From positions 4,624,001-4,688,000 of the forward strand of contig CP119325.1 of assembly GCA_029202525.1 (NCBI GenBank): a stretch of 64,000 bases of DNA, in the 5' to 3' direction. The notes under the pieces were generated by a model. That model was given only the letters and a program-made list of their open reading frames with translations. It was not told where the DNA came from and did not search any database. The translations under genes were made by a program, and so were the position numbers. Shown in pieces: positions 1 to 7,214 of the stretch. The stretch comes from Candidatus Pseudomonas phytovorans (lineage in GTDB: Bacteria > Pseudomonadota > Gammaproteobacteria > Pseudomonadales > Pseudomonadaceae). Numbering within the stretch: position 1 is the first letter of the stretch; every line of letters starts with the position of its first letter.

Positions 1-559
1 GTGTGTGGTGCAGATCCTTGCGCACCGCTACGCCTTTCGGGTAGCGCACACCCGTCAGGCGGTTGTAGAGGACCGCCACGCCCACCAGGATCAGCGCATT
101 GAGCAAGATGGGCTCAAGCAGGTGATCGCCCAAGGCCGTCAGCCCCGAGTCGGCCAGGACTGCACTCACTGCTACCCCGCCACCCGGCGGGTGCAGGCAG
201 CGCAGCAGGCACATCACCAGGATCGAGATGCCCAGGGCAGCGGCAGCCACCCACAGTTCGGGGCCAAAGCCTTGGCGCATGGCCAGGCCAACCGCGCCGG
301 CCAGGGCGTAGCTGCCCAGCACCGGCCAGGGTTGCGCCAGCGGGCCGGAATGTACGGCAAACACCAGCACCGCCGAGGCGGCCAGCGGGCCCAGCAGGTG
401 CAAAGCGATGCCGGGGCCATAGGCCAAACTGGTCAGCCAGCCGGCGAGGAACAGGCCAAGCAGTGCGCCGATACCAGCACGCAGCCATTCTTTTGGGGGG
501 ATATTCAGGGGCGTCGGCAACAGCCGCTGCAGACGACTTTCGGAACGCGAGGCAGACAT
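1..559 (-). CDS. HPP family integral membrane protein (partial, C-terminus outside window)
   Basis: The first 186 codons are in the window and the rest lies beyond base 1. The protein starts MSASRSESRLQRLLPTPL and then has about four hydrophobic segments (roughly residues 27-48, 52-72, 78-95 and 100-118), followed by the family signature HPPGGG near residue 122 (usual form HPPAGA). HPP proteins are inner-membrane proteins; some members have been linked to nitrite transport, and many bacterial ones carry C-terminal CBS domains, which could lie outside the window here. ATG at 559 is the first start in frame. Family assignment is firm; function is open. A terminator just upstream (592-622) separates it from the DUF3100 gene. 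Confidence 0.85.
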   Translation of the reverse strand, partial: MSASRSESRLQRLLPTPLNIPPKEWLRAGIGALLGLFLAGWLTSLAYGPGIALHLLGPLAASAVLVFAVHSGPLAQPWPVLGSYALAGAVGLAMRQGFGPELWVAAAALGISILVMCLLRCLHPPGGGVAVSAVLADSGLTALGDHLLEPILLNALILVGVAVLYNRLTGVRYPKGVAVRKDLHHT

Positions 560-591
560 TTAAGTAATCGGGATCTGTAGTTTTTCTGATT

Positions 592-622
592 AAAAAGAAA
601 GCCCAGCCGCGCTGGCCTGGGC
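592..622 (-). terminator. Rho-independent terminator, minus strand
   Basis: Read on the minus strand, a GCCCAG/CTGGGC stem (601-606 with 617-622) is followed by a T-rich run (592-600). It lies between the DUF3100 stop and the HPP start, so it probably ends the DUF3100 transcript and insulates the HPP gene. Confidence 0.6.
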
Positions 623-821
623 CTCGTATTGCCAAGGCAATATCGCAAGGGGCTCCGTCCGTGGAAAGATGGAAACCGCAGGGTTTCGTGAGGGGGATTT
701 TGCCGGGCGGGGGAAGATTGGGCTAATTCAAAAAACTGCGGCTGTACTGCAATTTTTTTGCAGTACTGATAGAGCCCGGGGTGCGTGGGGCTGTCAGATT
801 TTTTGTGTGCGGGCAGGTAAC

Positions 822-841
822 GGCCTGCCGCCAGGCAGGCC
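822..841. repeat. Perfect hairpin immediately after the DUF3100 stop
   Basis: GGCCTGCC (822-829) and GGCAGGCC (834-841) form an 8-bp stem with a 4-base loop, 6 bases past the DUF3100 stop codon. There is no U-run, so it is more likely an mRNA 3' end stabiliser than a full terminator. A 14-base part (CCGCCAGGCAGGCC) recurs at 2480-2493 after the M20 gene. Confidence 0.45.
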
Positions 842-847
842 TGAAGC

Positions 848-2176
848 TTAGTGGAAGAACTCGGCGATCAGCACAGCGCCGATGAACGTCCCGAAGTTGG
901 CCAGGAACGATACGAGCACGATGCGCCAGCCCAGACGACGGAACGCAGGCAAGTCCTTGGCAATCGACAGGCCCGCGAAGGCCAGCATCGGGGTAATCAC
1001 CGCCAGCATGTTGATCGACCCCACCAGTTGGGTGATGTCGGCTGCCCAAGGGCACAGCGGCGAGGTCAGCAGCATGGCAACCACCGAAACAGTGCACACC
1101 GCCGGAATCTTGCGGCGCAACAGCGAGCACAGCAGCTCACCGATAAACACCGCGCCAATCATGATTGCGATACCGGCAAAGGCTTCTGGCGACAGCGTCT
1201 TGTAGCCGACGTAGTTGGCCATCAGCGCCAGCGCGCCAGCCGCGAACCAGGCGCTGATACGGCCAGCCCAGCCCAGGTCAGGCGTTTCCAGCGAAACCTC
1301 GCTGCTGCTCGGGCCCTGGTCGATGACCGATGCCTTGGTGGTGCGGCCAATCAGCGGCTCCAGTACCCGGTAGCCCCATACTGCCAGCGGCAGCGAAATG
1401 AACAGAGTGAAGTAGGTGCCCAGCGTGGTGGTGATCAGGTTGGCAGCGGCGGCCAGCGCCATGACTTCCTTGGCCAGCTCTGGAGGCTGCTGGGCAGCGA
1501 TCGCACCCGCAGCGGCAGCCATCATGCTACCCGAACCGATGCCCGAGCCCATGGCCAGGGATTTCGGGTCGAAGATGCCCAGGCTGGTGATGAAACCCGC
1601 GACGATAGCAATGAACAGCGCACCGAACAGCGTACCCGTGAGGTACTCAGCCAGCACGCCGCGCCCCTCGGGCGAGTCCATGCCGTAACGCTCGCCGATA
1701 ATCGCCAGGCTCGGCTCGCGCCCCACCGAGAAGGTCGCACCCACAGCTTCGCGCTTGATACCCAGCATCAAGGCGACCGGCAGACCGAGAATTACCGTGC
1801 CGACAAAATGGCCGAACTCCTGGAACACCAGCGCCCAACCCGAGGCGAAGACCACAGGCAACGAACCACCCACGACCAGGCCAAGTTTGGCGATGAACAC
1901 CAGCAGCGCCGGTTGCAGGATGGCTGAGGCACGTACCTGGGCACTGGTGTCGAGCCCTAGGGTACCCGGTAAGCGGTGGCTCAGCAGGCCGATGCCAGCG
2001 CCAATCAACAGCGCCCAGACCATGGGCAACAGCACGACCTTGCCAGGGCCCAGCGGAATGCTGAGGGCACCGATGGCTTCGGCGATGATCAGGATGATTG
2101 CAGCCCAGATGTACAGCTTGACCGTAGCGGAAACGGCGTTTCTCTCGCCCATGGCGAGCGTGTTGGCGTGGTGCAT
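848..2176 (-). CDS. DUF3100 family integral membrane protein, candidate transporter
   Basis: A 442-residue polytopic membrane protein with about 11-12 hydrophobic segments from residue 20 to the C-terminus. Glycine/alanine-rich stretches such as GSGIGSGSMMAAAAG near the middle resemble the re-entrant or pore regions of secondary transporters. I recognise the DUF3100 family from overall sequence; no member's substrate is known to me. The start chosen is MHHANTLAMGERN at 2176, with AAGGGGA six bases upstream; the frame stays open to 2338 but that extension is not membrane-like and has no better ribosome site. It sits downstream of an M20 hydrolase and two oxidoreductases but behind its own 331-base gap holding two operator-like elements. 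I infer it imports the substrate or exports a product of this pathway. Confidence 0.75.
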   Translation of the reverse strand: MHHANTLAMGERNAVSATVKLYIWAAIILIIAEAIGALSIPLGPGKVVLLPMVWALLIGAGIGLLSHRLPGTLGLDTSAQVRASAILQPALLVFIAKLGLVVGGSLPVVFASGWALVFQEFGHFVGTVILGLPVALMLGIKREAVGATFSVGREPSLAIIGERYGMDSPEGRGVLAEYLTGTLFGALFIAIVAGFITSLGIFDPKSLAMGSGIGSGSMMAAAAGAIAAQQPPELAKEVMALAAAANLITTTLGTYFTLFISLPLAVWGYRVLEPLIGRTTKASVIDQGPSSSEVSLETPDLGWAGRISAWFAAGALALMANYVGYKTLSPEAFAGIAIMIGAVFIGELLCSLLRRKIPAVCTVSVVAMLLTSPLCPWAADITQLVGSINMLAVITPMLAFAGLSIAKDLPAFRRLGWRIVLVSFLANFGTFIGAVLIAEFFH

Positions 2177-2288
2177 ATGAATCCCCTTGCCTGCTGGGCA
2201 TCGGCAACGATGACCCAATAGTTGTTGTGTTGTCAGGGAGCGCCTCGCGGCGCTCAGGGCAGAAAGCAAATCCATGGCAGCCATGGCG

Positions 2289-2305
2289 GTTCGTGTTTCA
2301 CGAAC
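2289..2305. promoter_or_regulatory. 17-bp perfect palindrome upstream of the DUF3100 gene
   Basis: GTTCGTGTTTCACGAAC is a perfect inverted repeat (7-bp arms, 3-base spacer) about 113 bases upstream of the DUF3100 start. It has the form of a dimeric regulator operator and differs from the LysR-type element at 2408-2444. Confidence 0.45.
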
Positions 2306-2407
2306 GGATTTTTTTATAGGCATTGCTGACAGCGGCATTCCGATGAAGGTCAGAACTGCCTTGACGGCGTCCCCAGTATGTCCAGCGCCTGGGCGCCCTC
2401 CAATATT

Positions 2408-2444
2408 CTGAAAATCATTTGTTGTTGCCTAAAACAGAACACAG
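2408..2444. promoter_or_regulatory. LysR-type operator candidate, copy 1
   Basis: This 37-base segment matches the segment at 6191-6227 at 28 of 37 positions without gaps, in the same orientation relative to the minus-strand gene it precedes. The core GTTGC-CTAAAAC-AGAAC is an imperfect form of the GTTGC-N7-GCAAC dyad in copy 2 and fits the T-N11-A rule for LysR boxes. It lies about 230 bases upstream of the DUF3100 start, in the 331-base gap 2177-2507, which holds no gene. Confidence 0.6.
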
Positions 2445-2474
2445 AAATGACAGGCGTGACCCCACCGATGCACC

Positions 2475-2495
2475 AGGGCCCGCCAGGCAGGCCCT
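2475..2495. repeat. Hairpin after the M20 gene
   Basis: AGGGCC (2475-2480) pairs with GGCCCT (2490-2495), extended by flanking C/G and A/T matches. It lies 12 bases past the M20 stop, at the end of the dehydrogenase-ALDH-M20 operon, and shares 14 bases with the hairpin after the DUF3100 gene. No clear U-run follows on the minus strand. Confidence 0.35.
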
Positions 2496-2507
2496 TGTGC
2501 CGATGGC

Positions 2508-3665
2508 TCAGCGAGCCGGCAGGTTGTGTTCGACCAGGGCAGTCCACACGGCAACGCCAGGTTCGATGACCCGGTCGTTGAAGTCGTAGTAGGGGTTATG
2601 CAGCGGCGCAGATGGCTCGTCACCATCGACGCCCATCCAGATGTACGCACCCGGGCAAGCCTGAAGCATGAAAGCGAAGTCTTCCGAGGCCATCGACGGG
2701 TTGCAGCCGAACTGCACGTTGGCCTCACCCAATGCCGCCTGGGCCGCCTGAAACGCGACTTGCGCCTCAGCTGGGTGATTCTCTGTCACCGGGTAGCCGA
2801 CGTTGTAGGTCAGTGCACCGCTCACGCCAAAGGCGCCAGGCAGTTGCTCGACGAACTCGCTGATCAGTTGCTGCACCTTGTCGCGCACCGGCGTCTGCAG
2901 GCAGCGCACGGTGCCACGCAAGGTCGCGCTTTCCGGCAGCACGTTGATTGCTTCGCCAGCGTTGATCTGGGTAACGCTGATCACCGCGCTGTCCAGCGGC
3001 GACAGGCGTCGCGAGGTGATGGTCTGCAGGCCGAGGATCAGTTCGGCCGCGGCGACGATGGGGTCGAAGCCGCGTTCAGGCATCGCCGCGTGGGAGCCCT
3101 TTCCGGTGAGGACGATCTCGAAGGTATCCAGCGAGGCCATCATCGGCCCCGGGTTGACCAGTACCTTGCCGGCCTGCACGCCAGGCCAGTTGTGCAGGCC
3201 GTAGATGGCCTGCATCGGGAACCGCTCGAACAAGCCGTCTTCGATCATCTTCTGTGCCCCACCGAGGTTTTCCTCGGCGGGTTGGAACACGAAGTACACC
3301 GTACCGGTGAAGTTTCGGGTTTCGCTCAGGTGCCGGGCAGTGGCCAACAGAATGGCCGTGTGCCCGTCATGGCCGCAGGCGTGCATGCAGCCTTTGTGGG
3401 TCGAGCGGTGCTCGCATTGCCCCAACTCCTGGATCGGCAGGGCGTCCATGTCGGCACGAATACCAACGCTCGGCCCTTCGCCGGTGCGCAGGACGCCGAC
3501 CACGCCGGTGCCCCCCAGGCCGCGATGCACTTCGATGCCGAACCCCTGCAGCAGGCTGGCAACCCACTCGCTGGTCTGCAACTCCTCGAACCCCAGTTCG
3601 GGGGCACTGTGGAGCTTGCGTCGCCAGCCGGTGGCATCCTTGATCAGTTCCGCTGAAATAGTCAT
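2508..3665 (-). CDS. M20 family metallo-amidohydrolase (HipO-like)
   Basis: A 385-residue M20D-type peptidase/amidohydrolase. The visible metal-site motifs are ADMDALPI (residues 71-78), HACGHDGHTA (95-104, Cys97 and His99 as ligands) and the Glu pair in PAEENLGGA (E131/E132), the latter containing the general base. Family members cleave N-acyl or N-carbamoyl amino acids, hippurate, indole-acetyl amino acids or N-acetyl-diaminopimelate in the cytoplasm. Length is standard and no key residue is missing. It is the last gene of a tight operon, 5 bases after the aldehyde dehydrogenase stop. In this context it probably releases an amine or amino acid from an amide substrate whose carbon part is oxidised by the two dehydrogenases. 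The exact substrate cannot be told from sequence. Confidence 0.9.
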   Translation of the reverse strand: MTISAELIKDATGWRRKLHSAPELGFEELQTSEWVASLLQGFGIEVHRGLGGTGVVGVLRTGEGPSVGIRADMDALPIQELGQCEHRSTHKGCMHACGHDGHTAILLATARHLSETRNFTGTVYFVFQPAEENLGGAQKMIEDGLFERFPMQAIYGLHNWPGVQAGKVLVNPGPMMASLDTFEIVLTGKGSHAAMPERGFDPIVAAAELILGLQTITSRRLSPLDSAVISVTQINAGEAINVLPESATLRGTVRCLQTPVRDKVQQLISEFVEQLPGAFGVSGALTYNVGYPVTENHPAEAQVAFQAAQAALGEANVQFGCNPSMASEDFAFMLQACPGAYIWMGVDGDEPSAPLHNPYYDFNDRVIEPGVAVWTALVEHNLPAR

Positions 3666-3670
3666 CTCGG

Positions 3671-5188
3671 TTACTCCAGGCTGGCGCCGTAGCCGAAACT
3701 GACAGCCGGTACGGCAGCGGTTTCAACCCACACGCTTTTGACTTCGCTGTACTCACGCAGTGCATCCAGCCCGGAAGACCGGCCATAGCCGCTTTCACCA
3801 AAGCCGCCGAACGGCGAGCTGACGTGAATGGTCTTGTAGCCATTGACCCAGAAAGTGCCTGCACGCACCTGCTTGGCAATGCGATGGGCGCGGCCGACAT
3901 CGCGAGTCCATACCGCACCGGCCAGGCCGAAGCGGCTGTCGTTGGCGATGCGAATGGCATCGGCTTCGTCTTCGAATGGAATCGCCACCACCACCGGGCC
4001 GAAGATTTCTTCCTGGGCACAGTGCAGGCCGTTGTGGCCCGCCAGCACTGTCGGGTTGATGTAGTAACCCGGTTTGGCCGGAATCGGCTCGGCGCCTTCG
4101 CCCACCAGCTGCGCGCCCTCTCCCAGGGCGCGCTCGACCATGCTCTTCACATGGTTGTACTGCTTGGCGTTGTTGATGGGGCCGATCTGGGTCTGCGGGT
4201 CGCTCGGGTCGCCGACGGCGAACTGCTGCGCGGCCTTGGCCAACGCCTGGGTAAACTTGTCGAAGATCGACGCCTGAACCAACAGGCGCGAGCCCGATAC
4301 GCAGCTTTGTCCGGCACCGGAGAAAATCGCCGCCTGGGCGCCACGCAGGGCGACTTCGAGATCGGCGTCGGCAAACACGATGTTGGCCGACTTGCCGCCC
4401 AGTTCCAGCACAGCCGGGATGCAGCGTTGTGCGGCAGCCATGGCTATGTGGCGGCCAGTGGCGGGGGAACCGACGAAAACCACCTTGCGAATATCGGCAC
4501 CCGCAATCAGTTGCTGGCCAATGCTATGGCCATAACCCGCGACCACGTTGACCAAGCCCTTGGGCACGCCGGCGCGCTCCACCAGCACACCGACCACCAG
4601 TGACGACAGCACGGTCAGCTCCGACGGTTTGAGGATCACCGCGTTACCGGCAGCAATCGCCGGGGCTACCTGCCAGCCGCAGGTGAAGATCGGTGCATTC
4701 CACGGTGTGATCTGCAGCACCGTGCCCAAAGGTTCGTAAGTGACGTAGTTAAGGTGCGAAGTCGGTACCGGAATCACTTCGCCATGGAGCTTGTCGGCCC
4801 ATCCGGCGTAGTACTCGAACATCTCGGCAACCTTTGCCACTTCGACCCGGGCATCGCGAATCGGCTTGTTGGCGGTGAACGACTCGATCTGCGCCAGCAC
4901 GTCGGCGTGCTCACGGATCAGCGCACCGACCTGATACATGGCACGGCCACGGGCCTGGGCAGTCAGTGCCCACCATTGCTGCTGAGCAACGCGGGCGGCG
5001 TCGCTGGCTTGTTGCACCAGCGACTCGTCGGCATCCGGGAAGCTCAGCATCAGGCTGTCGTCGTGGGCGTTGCGCACTTCGATGGCGGTGCCGTGGCCTT
5101 CGATGAATTCACCGCCGACATAGCTGGCAATGACCTGGCGATCGCCCCAGAACGGGCGCATCAGTTCAAAAATATTTGCGGTGCTCAT
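3671..5188 (-). CDS. NAD(P)-dependent aldehyde dehydrogenase
   Basis: A 505-residue member of the ALDH superfamily that oxidises an aldehyde to the acid with NAD(P)+. Visible active-site parts: Asn164 in TPWNAP, the Rossmann region FVGSPATGR (239-247), Glu262 in LELGGKSAN and the nucleophile Cys296 in GAGQSCVSGSRLL. The C-terminal PFGGFGESGYGR is typical of the betaine/gamma-aminobutyraldehyde-like branch. It starts 3 bases after the stop of the upstream dehydrogenase and ends 5 bases before the M20 start, so the three are almost certainly co-transcribed. I infer the dehydrogenase makes the aldehyde (or ketone) and this enzyme oxidises it or an aldehyde from the same molecule. Confidence 0.92.
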   Translation of the reverse strand: MSTANIFELMRPFWGDRQVIASYVGGEFIEGHGTAIEVRNAHDDSLMLSFPDADESLVQQASDAARVAQQQWWALTAQARGRAMYQVGALIREHADVLAQIESFTANKPIRDARVEVAKVAEMFEYYAGWADKLHGEVIPVPTSHLNYVTYEPLGTVLQITPWNAPIFTCGWQVAPAIAAGNAVILKPSELTVLSSLVVGVLVERAGVPKGLVNVVAGYGHSIGQQLIAGADIRKVVFVGSPATGRHIAMAAAQRCIPAVLELGGKSANIVFADADLEVALRGAQAAIFSGAGQSCVSGSRLLVQASIFDKFTQALAKAAQQFAVGDPSDPQTQIGPINNAKQYNHVKSMVERALGEGAQLVGEGAEPIPAKPGYYINPTVLAGHNGLHCAQEEIFGPVVVAIPFEDEADAIRIANDSRFGLAGAVWTRDVGRAHRIAKQVRAGTFWVNGYKTIHVSSPFGGFGESGYGRSSGLDALREYSEVKSVWVETAAVPAVSFGYGASLE

Positions 5189-5191
5189 CGG

Positions 5192-6082
5192 TTATTCCTC
5201 ATGGCCAAACAAAGCGTTGTCGGTGCGCTGCACAATGCAACAGAAGTCGTCACTGTCGGGCAGCGTCGCGCTGCTGTCCTTCCACAACTGCGCTACGGTG
5301 CGCGACAGTGGCAGGTCGAGGTCAAGGCTGGCGGTCAGGTCGCAGGCCAGGCCGACGTCCTTGCGCATCAAGCCCATGGTGAAGCCAGAGTCGTAGGCCT
5401 TGTTCAGCACCCAGGTGGGAAACATCACTTGGCTGGCGCCACTGCGCCCGGAGCCGGCATTCAGGCCCTGCAGCAGTTTTTCCGGATCGACACCAGCCTT
5501 GGCAGCCATGCTCACCGCTTCGGCGGTGGTGATCAGATGTGCGGCAGCCAGCATGTTGTTGGCGATCTTGGCGACGTTGCCGGCGCCGCAACTGCCGATA
5601 TGCACGCGGGTACCGCTCATGGCTTCCAGCACCGGCATGACCGTGGCCAAGTCGGCATCCTCACCGCCGATGACCATCGACATGGTGCCGCTGGCGGCGC
5701 CCTTTGGCCCACCGGACACCGGGGCGTCCATGAAGCCAATGCCATTTTCCCGCAGGGCGGCAGCCACCTTGCGGCTGGCTTCCGGGGTAGAGGTGGTGGT
5801 GTCGATAACCACGAGGCCTTCACGGCCCAGGGCCAGGATGCCGTTGTCACCCAGGCAAACTGCTTCCACGTGTTCGGCCTTGGGCAGGGAAAGAATCAGC
5901 ACATCCACCGCGCCGATCAATGCGCTGCGCTCGGCCACCGGTGTCACGCCCTGGCGCTGCGCCTGCTCCAGCGCCGCCGCCGACAGATCGAAGCCGCTCA
6001 CCTTGAAGCCTTTGCTGGCCAGGTTGGCCGCCATGCCGCCACCCATGTTGCCTAGCCCGACTACCCCTACCTTCAATGTCAT
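5192..6082 (-). CDS. NAD(P)-dependent 3-hydroxyacid dehydrogenase, L-threonate dehydrogenase-like (LtnD/HIBADH family)
   Basis: A 296-residue beta-hydroxyacid dehydrogenase. The N-terminal Rossmann fold has GLGNMGG (9-15), the substrate loop is DAPVSGGPKGAASG (119-132) and the catalytic Lys172 is in GAGNVAKIANNML. Closest by feel to L-threonate dehydrogenase LtnD and 2-hydroxy-3-oxopropionate reductases, but the usual partners of LtnD (OtnK kinase, OtnC aldolase, OtnI isomerase) are absent, so a threonate pathway is not supported. The start at 6082 gives the canonical MTLKVGVVGLGN; the longer open frame to 6442 runs into the divergent regulator and is rejected. It is the first gene of the minus-strand operon driven from the LysR intergenic region. 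Confidence 0.85.
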   Translation of the reverse strand: MTLKVGVVGLGNMGGGMAANLASKGFKVSGFDLSAAALEQAQRQGVTPVAERSALIGAVDVLILSLPKAEHVEAVCLGDNGILALGREGLVVIDTTTSTPEASRKVAAALRENGIGFMDAPVSGGPKGAASGTMSMVIGGEDADLATVMPVLEAMSGTRVHIGSCGAGNVAKIANNMLAAAHLITTAEAVSMAAKAGVDPEKLLQGLNAGSGRSGASQVMFPTWVLNKAYDSGFTMGLMRKDVGLACDLTASLDLDLPLSRTVAQLWKDSSATLPDSDDFCCIVQRTDNALFGHEE

Positions 6083-6190
6083 GTCAGCACGCTCGCTTGA
6101 ATGTCCGAAATCATGATGGCACCAGCCTCTGGCTGGCCTGTAAGCCGATGGGTCGAGTATGGACAGTGCACTTTGGTTGCAGCAATAATC

Positions 6191-6227
6191 CTCAAAATCA
6201 AATTCCGTTGCCTTAAACGCAACACAG
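6191..6227. promoter_or_regulatory. LysR-type operator candidate, copy 2
   Basis: It lies in the 153-base gap between the divergent dehydrogenase and LysR genes and contains the perfect dyad GTTGC-CTTAAAC-GCAAC (6207-6223), a classic T-N11-A LysR box. The whole 37-base block is repeated at 2408-2444. It overlaps the regulator's own leader and ribosome site (CAGGAG), so negative autoregulation is likely. Confidence 0.65.
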
Positions 6228-6235
6228 GAGTGTCC

Positions 6236-7147
6236 ATGAGCCAGGTCCAGGATCGGCGCATTCTGTATTTCTTCGAAGCAGTGCGACTGGGCAGCGTGCG
6301 TGCGGCGGCCGACTTCCTTGATGTAGCTGCTTCGGCAGTAAGCCGTCAGATTGCCCAGCTCGAACACGAACTTGGCAGCCCGCTTCTGGAACGGCACCGC
6401 CGTGGGGTGAAACCCACCGAAGCTGGCGAACGCGTATTGCATTACTACCGCCAGCGCCTTTCACAGCAGGAAGTACTGCTGGACTCGCTGCAAGCCTTGC
6501 GTGGTTTGCAAAGTGGCTCGGTTGTACTGGCCATAGGAGAGGGGTTCATTGATGGCCTGGTTGCGCCGCTAAGCCGGTTTTCCGAGCAATACCCGCGCAT
6601 CGACCTGCAGGTGAATGTGTGCGGTACCAACGAGGTGATACGCCAGGTGGTCGAGGACGAAGCGCATCTGGGCCTGGTGTTCAACCCGCCTGCCGACCCG
6701 AAGATCCGCTCCCATGCCCACACCCGCCAGCCCGTGTGCGTAGCGGTGAGCCCCGACCACCCGTTGGCCGGCGAGACCGAACCGCTGCAGCTCAAGGGCC
6801 TGGACAAGTACCGCCTGGCTTTACCGGGGGTGTCGTACGGCATTCGCCAGATTGTTACCCAGGCCGAGAACCGTTTGGGCACCACCCTGACACCCACCCT
6901 GACCTGCAGCACATTCGCCATGCTGAAGCGCTTCGCGATGCGTGGCGGGGTGACGCTAATGCCGGTGTTCGTAATGGAGGACGAGATTCACAGCGGGCAC
7001 CTGGTGGCCCTGCCGCTGGAGAGCGAGATTTTCAGCATGCCCGAAACCCACCTGATCAGCCGCCTGGGGCGGCAATTGAGTGTGGGGGCCACCCGGTTGC
7101 TAGGCATGGTGTTGCAGGACATGACTGCGTTCAAGGGCGATCAATGA
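6236..7147 (+). CDS. LysR family transcriptional regulator of the adjacent catabolic cluster
   Basis: A 303-residue LysR-type regulator. The N-terminal winged helix-turn-helix spans about residues 8-65 (LGSVRAAADFLDVAASAVSRQIAQ), followed by a periplasmic-binding-protein-like effector domain (about 90-295). ATG at 6236 is preceded by CAGGAG with 5-base spacing; the frame is open to 6101 but the start chosen matches the family N-terminus. It is divergent from the dehydrogenase-ALDH-M20 operon, the standard LysR arrangement for a local activator. The duplicated box upstream of the DUF3100 gene suggests it controls that gene as well. The effector is unknown, presumably the substrate or an intermediate of the pathway. 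Confidence 0.92.
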   Translation: MSQVQDRRILYFFEAVRLGSVRAAADFLDVAASAVSRQIAQLEHELGSPLLERHRRGVKPTEAGERVLHYYRQRLSQQEVLLDSLQALRGLQSGSVVLAIGEGFIDGLVAPLSRFSEQYPRIDLQVNVCGTNEVIRQVVEDEAHLGLVFNPPADPKIRSHAHTRQPVCVAVSPDHPLAGETEPLQLKGLDKYRLALPGVSYGIRQIVTQAENRLGTTLTPTLTCSTFAMLKRFAMRGGVTLMPVFVMEDEIHSGHLVALPLESEIFSMPETHLISRLGRQLSVGATRLLGMVLQDMTAFKGDQ

Positions 7148-7214
7148 CAAGGCCTTGCCGCTCTGGCCATTGCGCTGCCTGGGTTCATCCTCCGGGCGCT
7201 TGGCGTCTCCGGCA

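Noticed and set aside
4754..6055. A 433-codon open frame antisense to ALDH and the dehydrogenase
   Set aside because: Spans two real genes on the other strand and has shadow-type composition.
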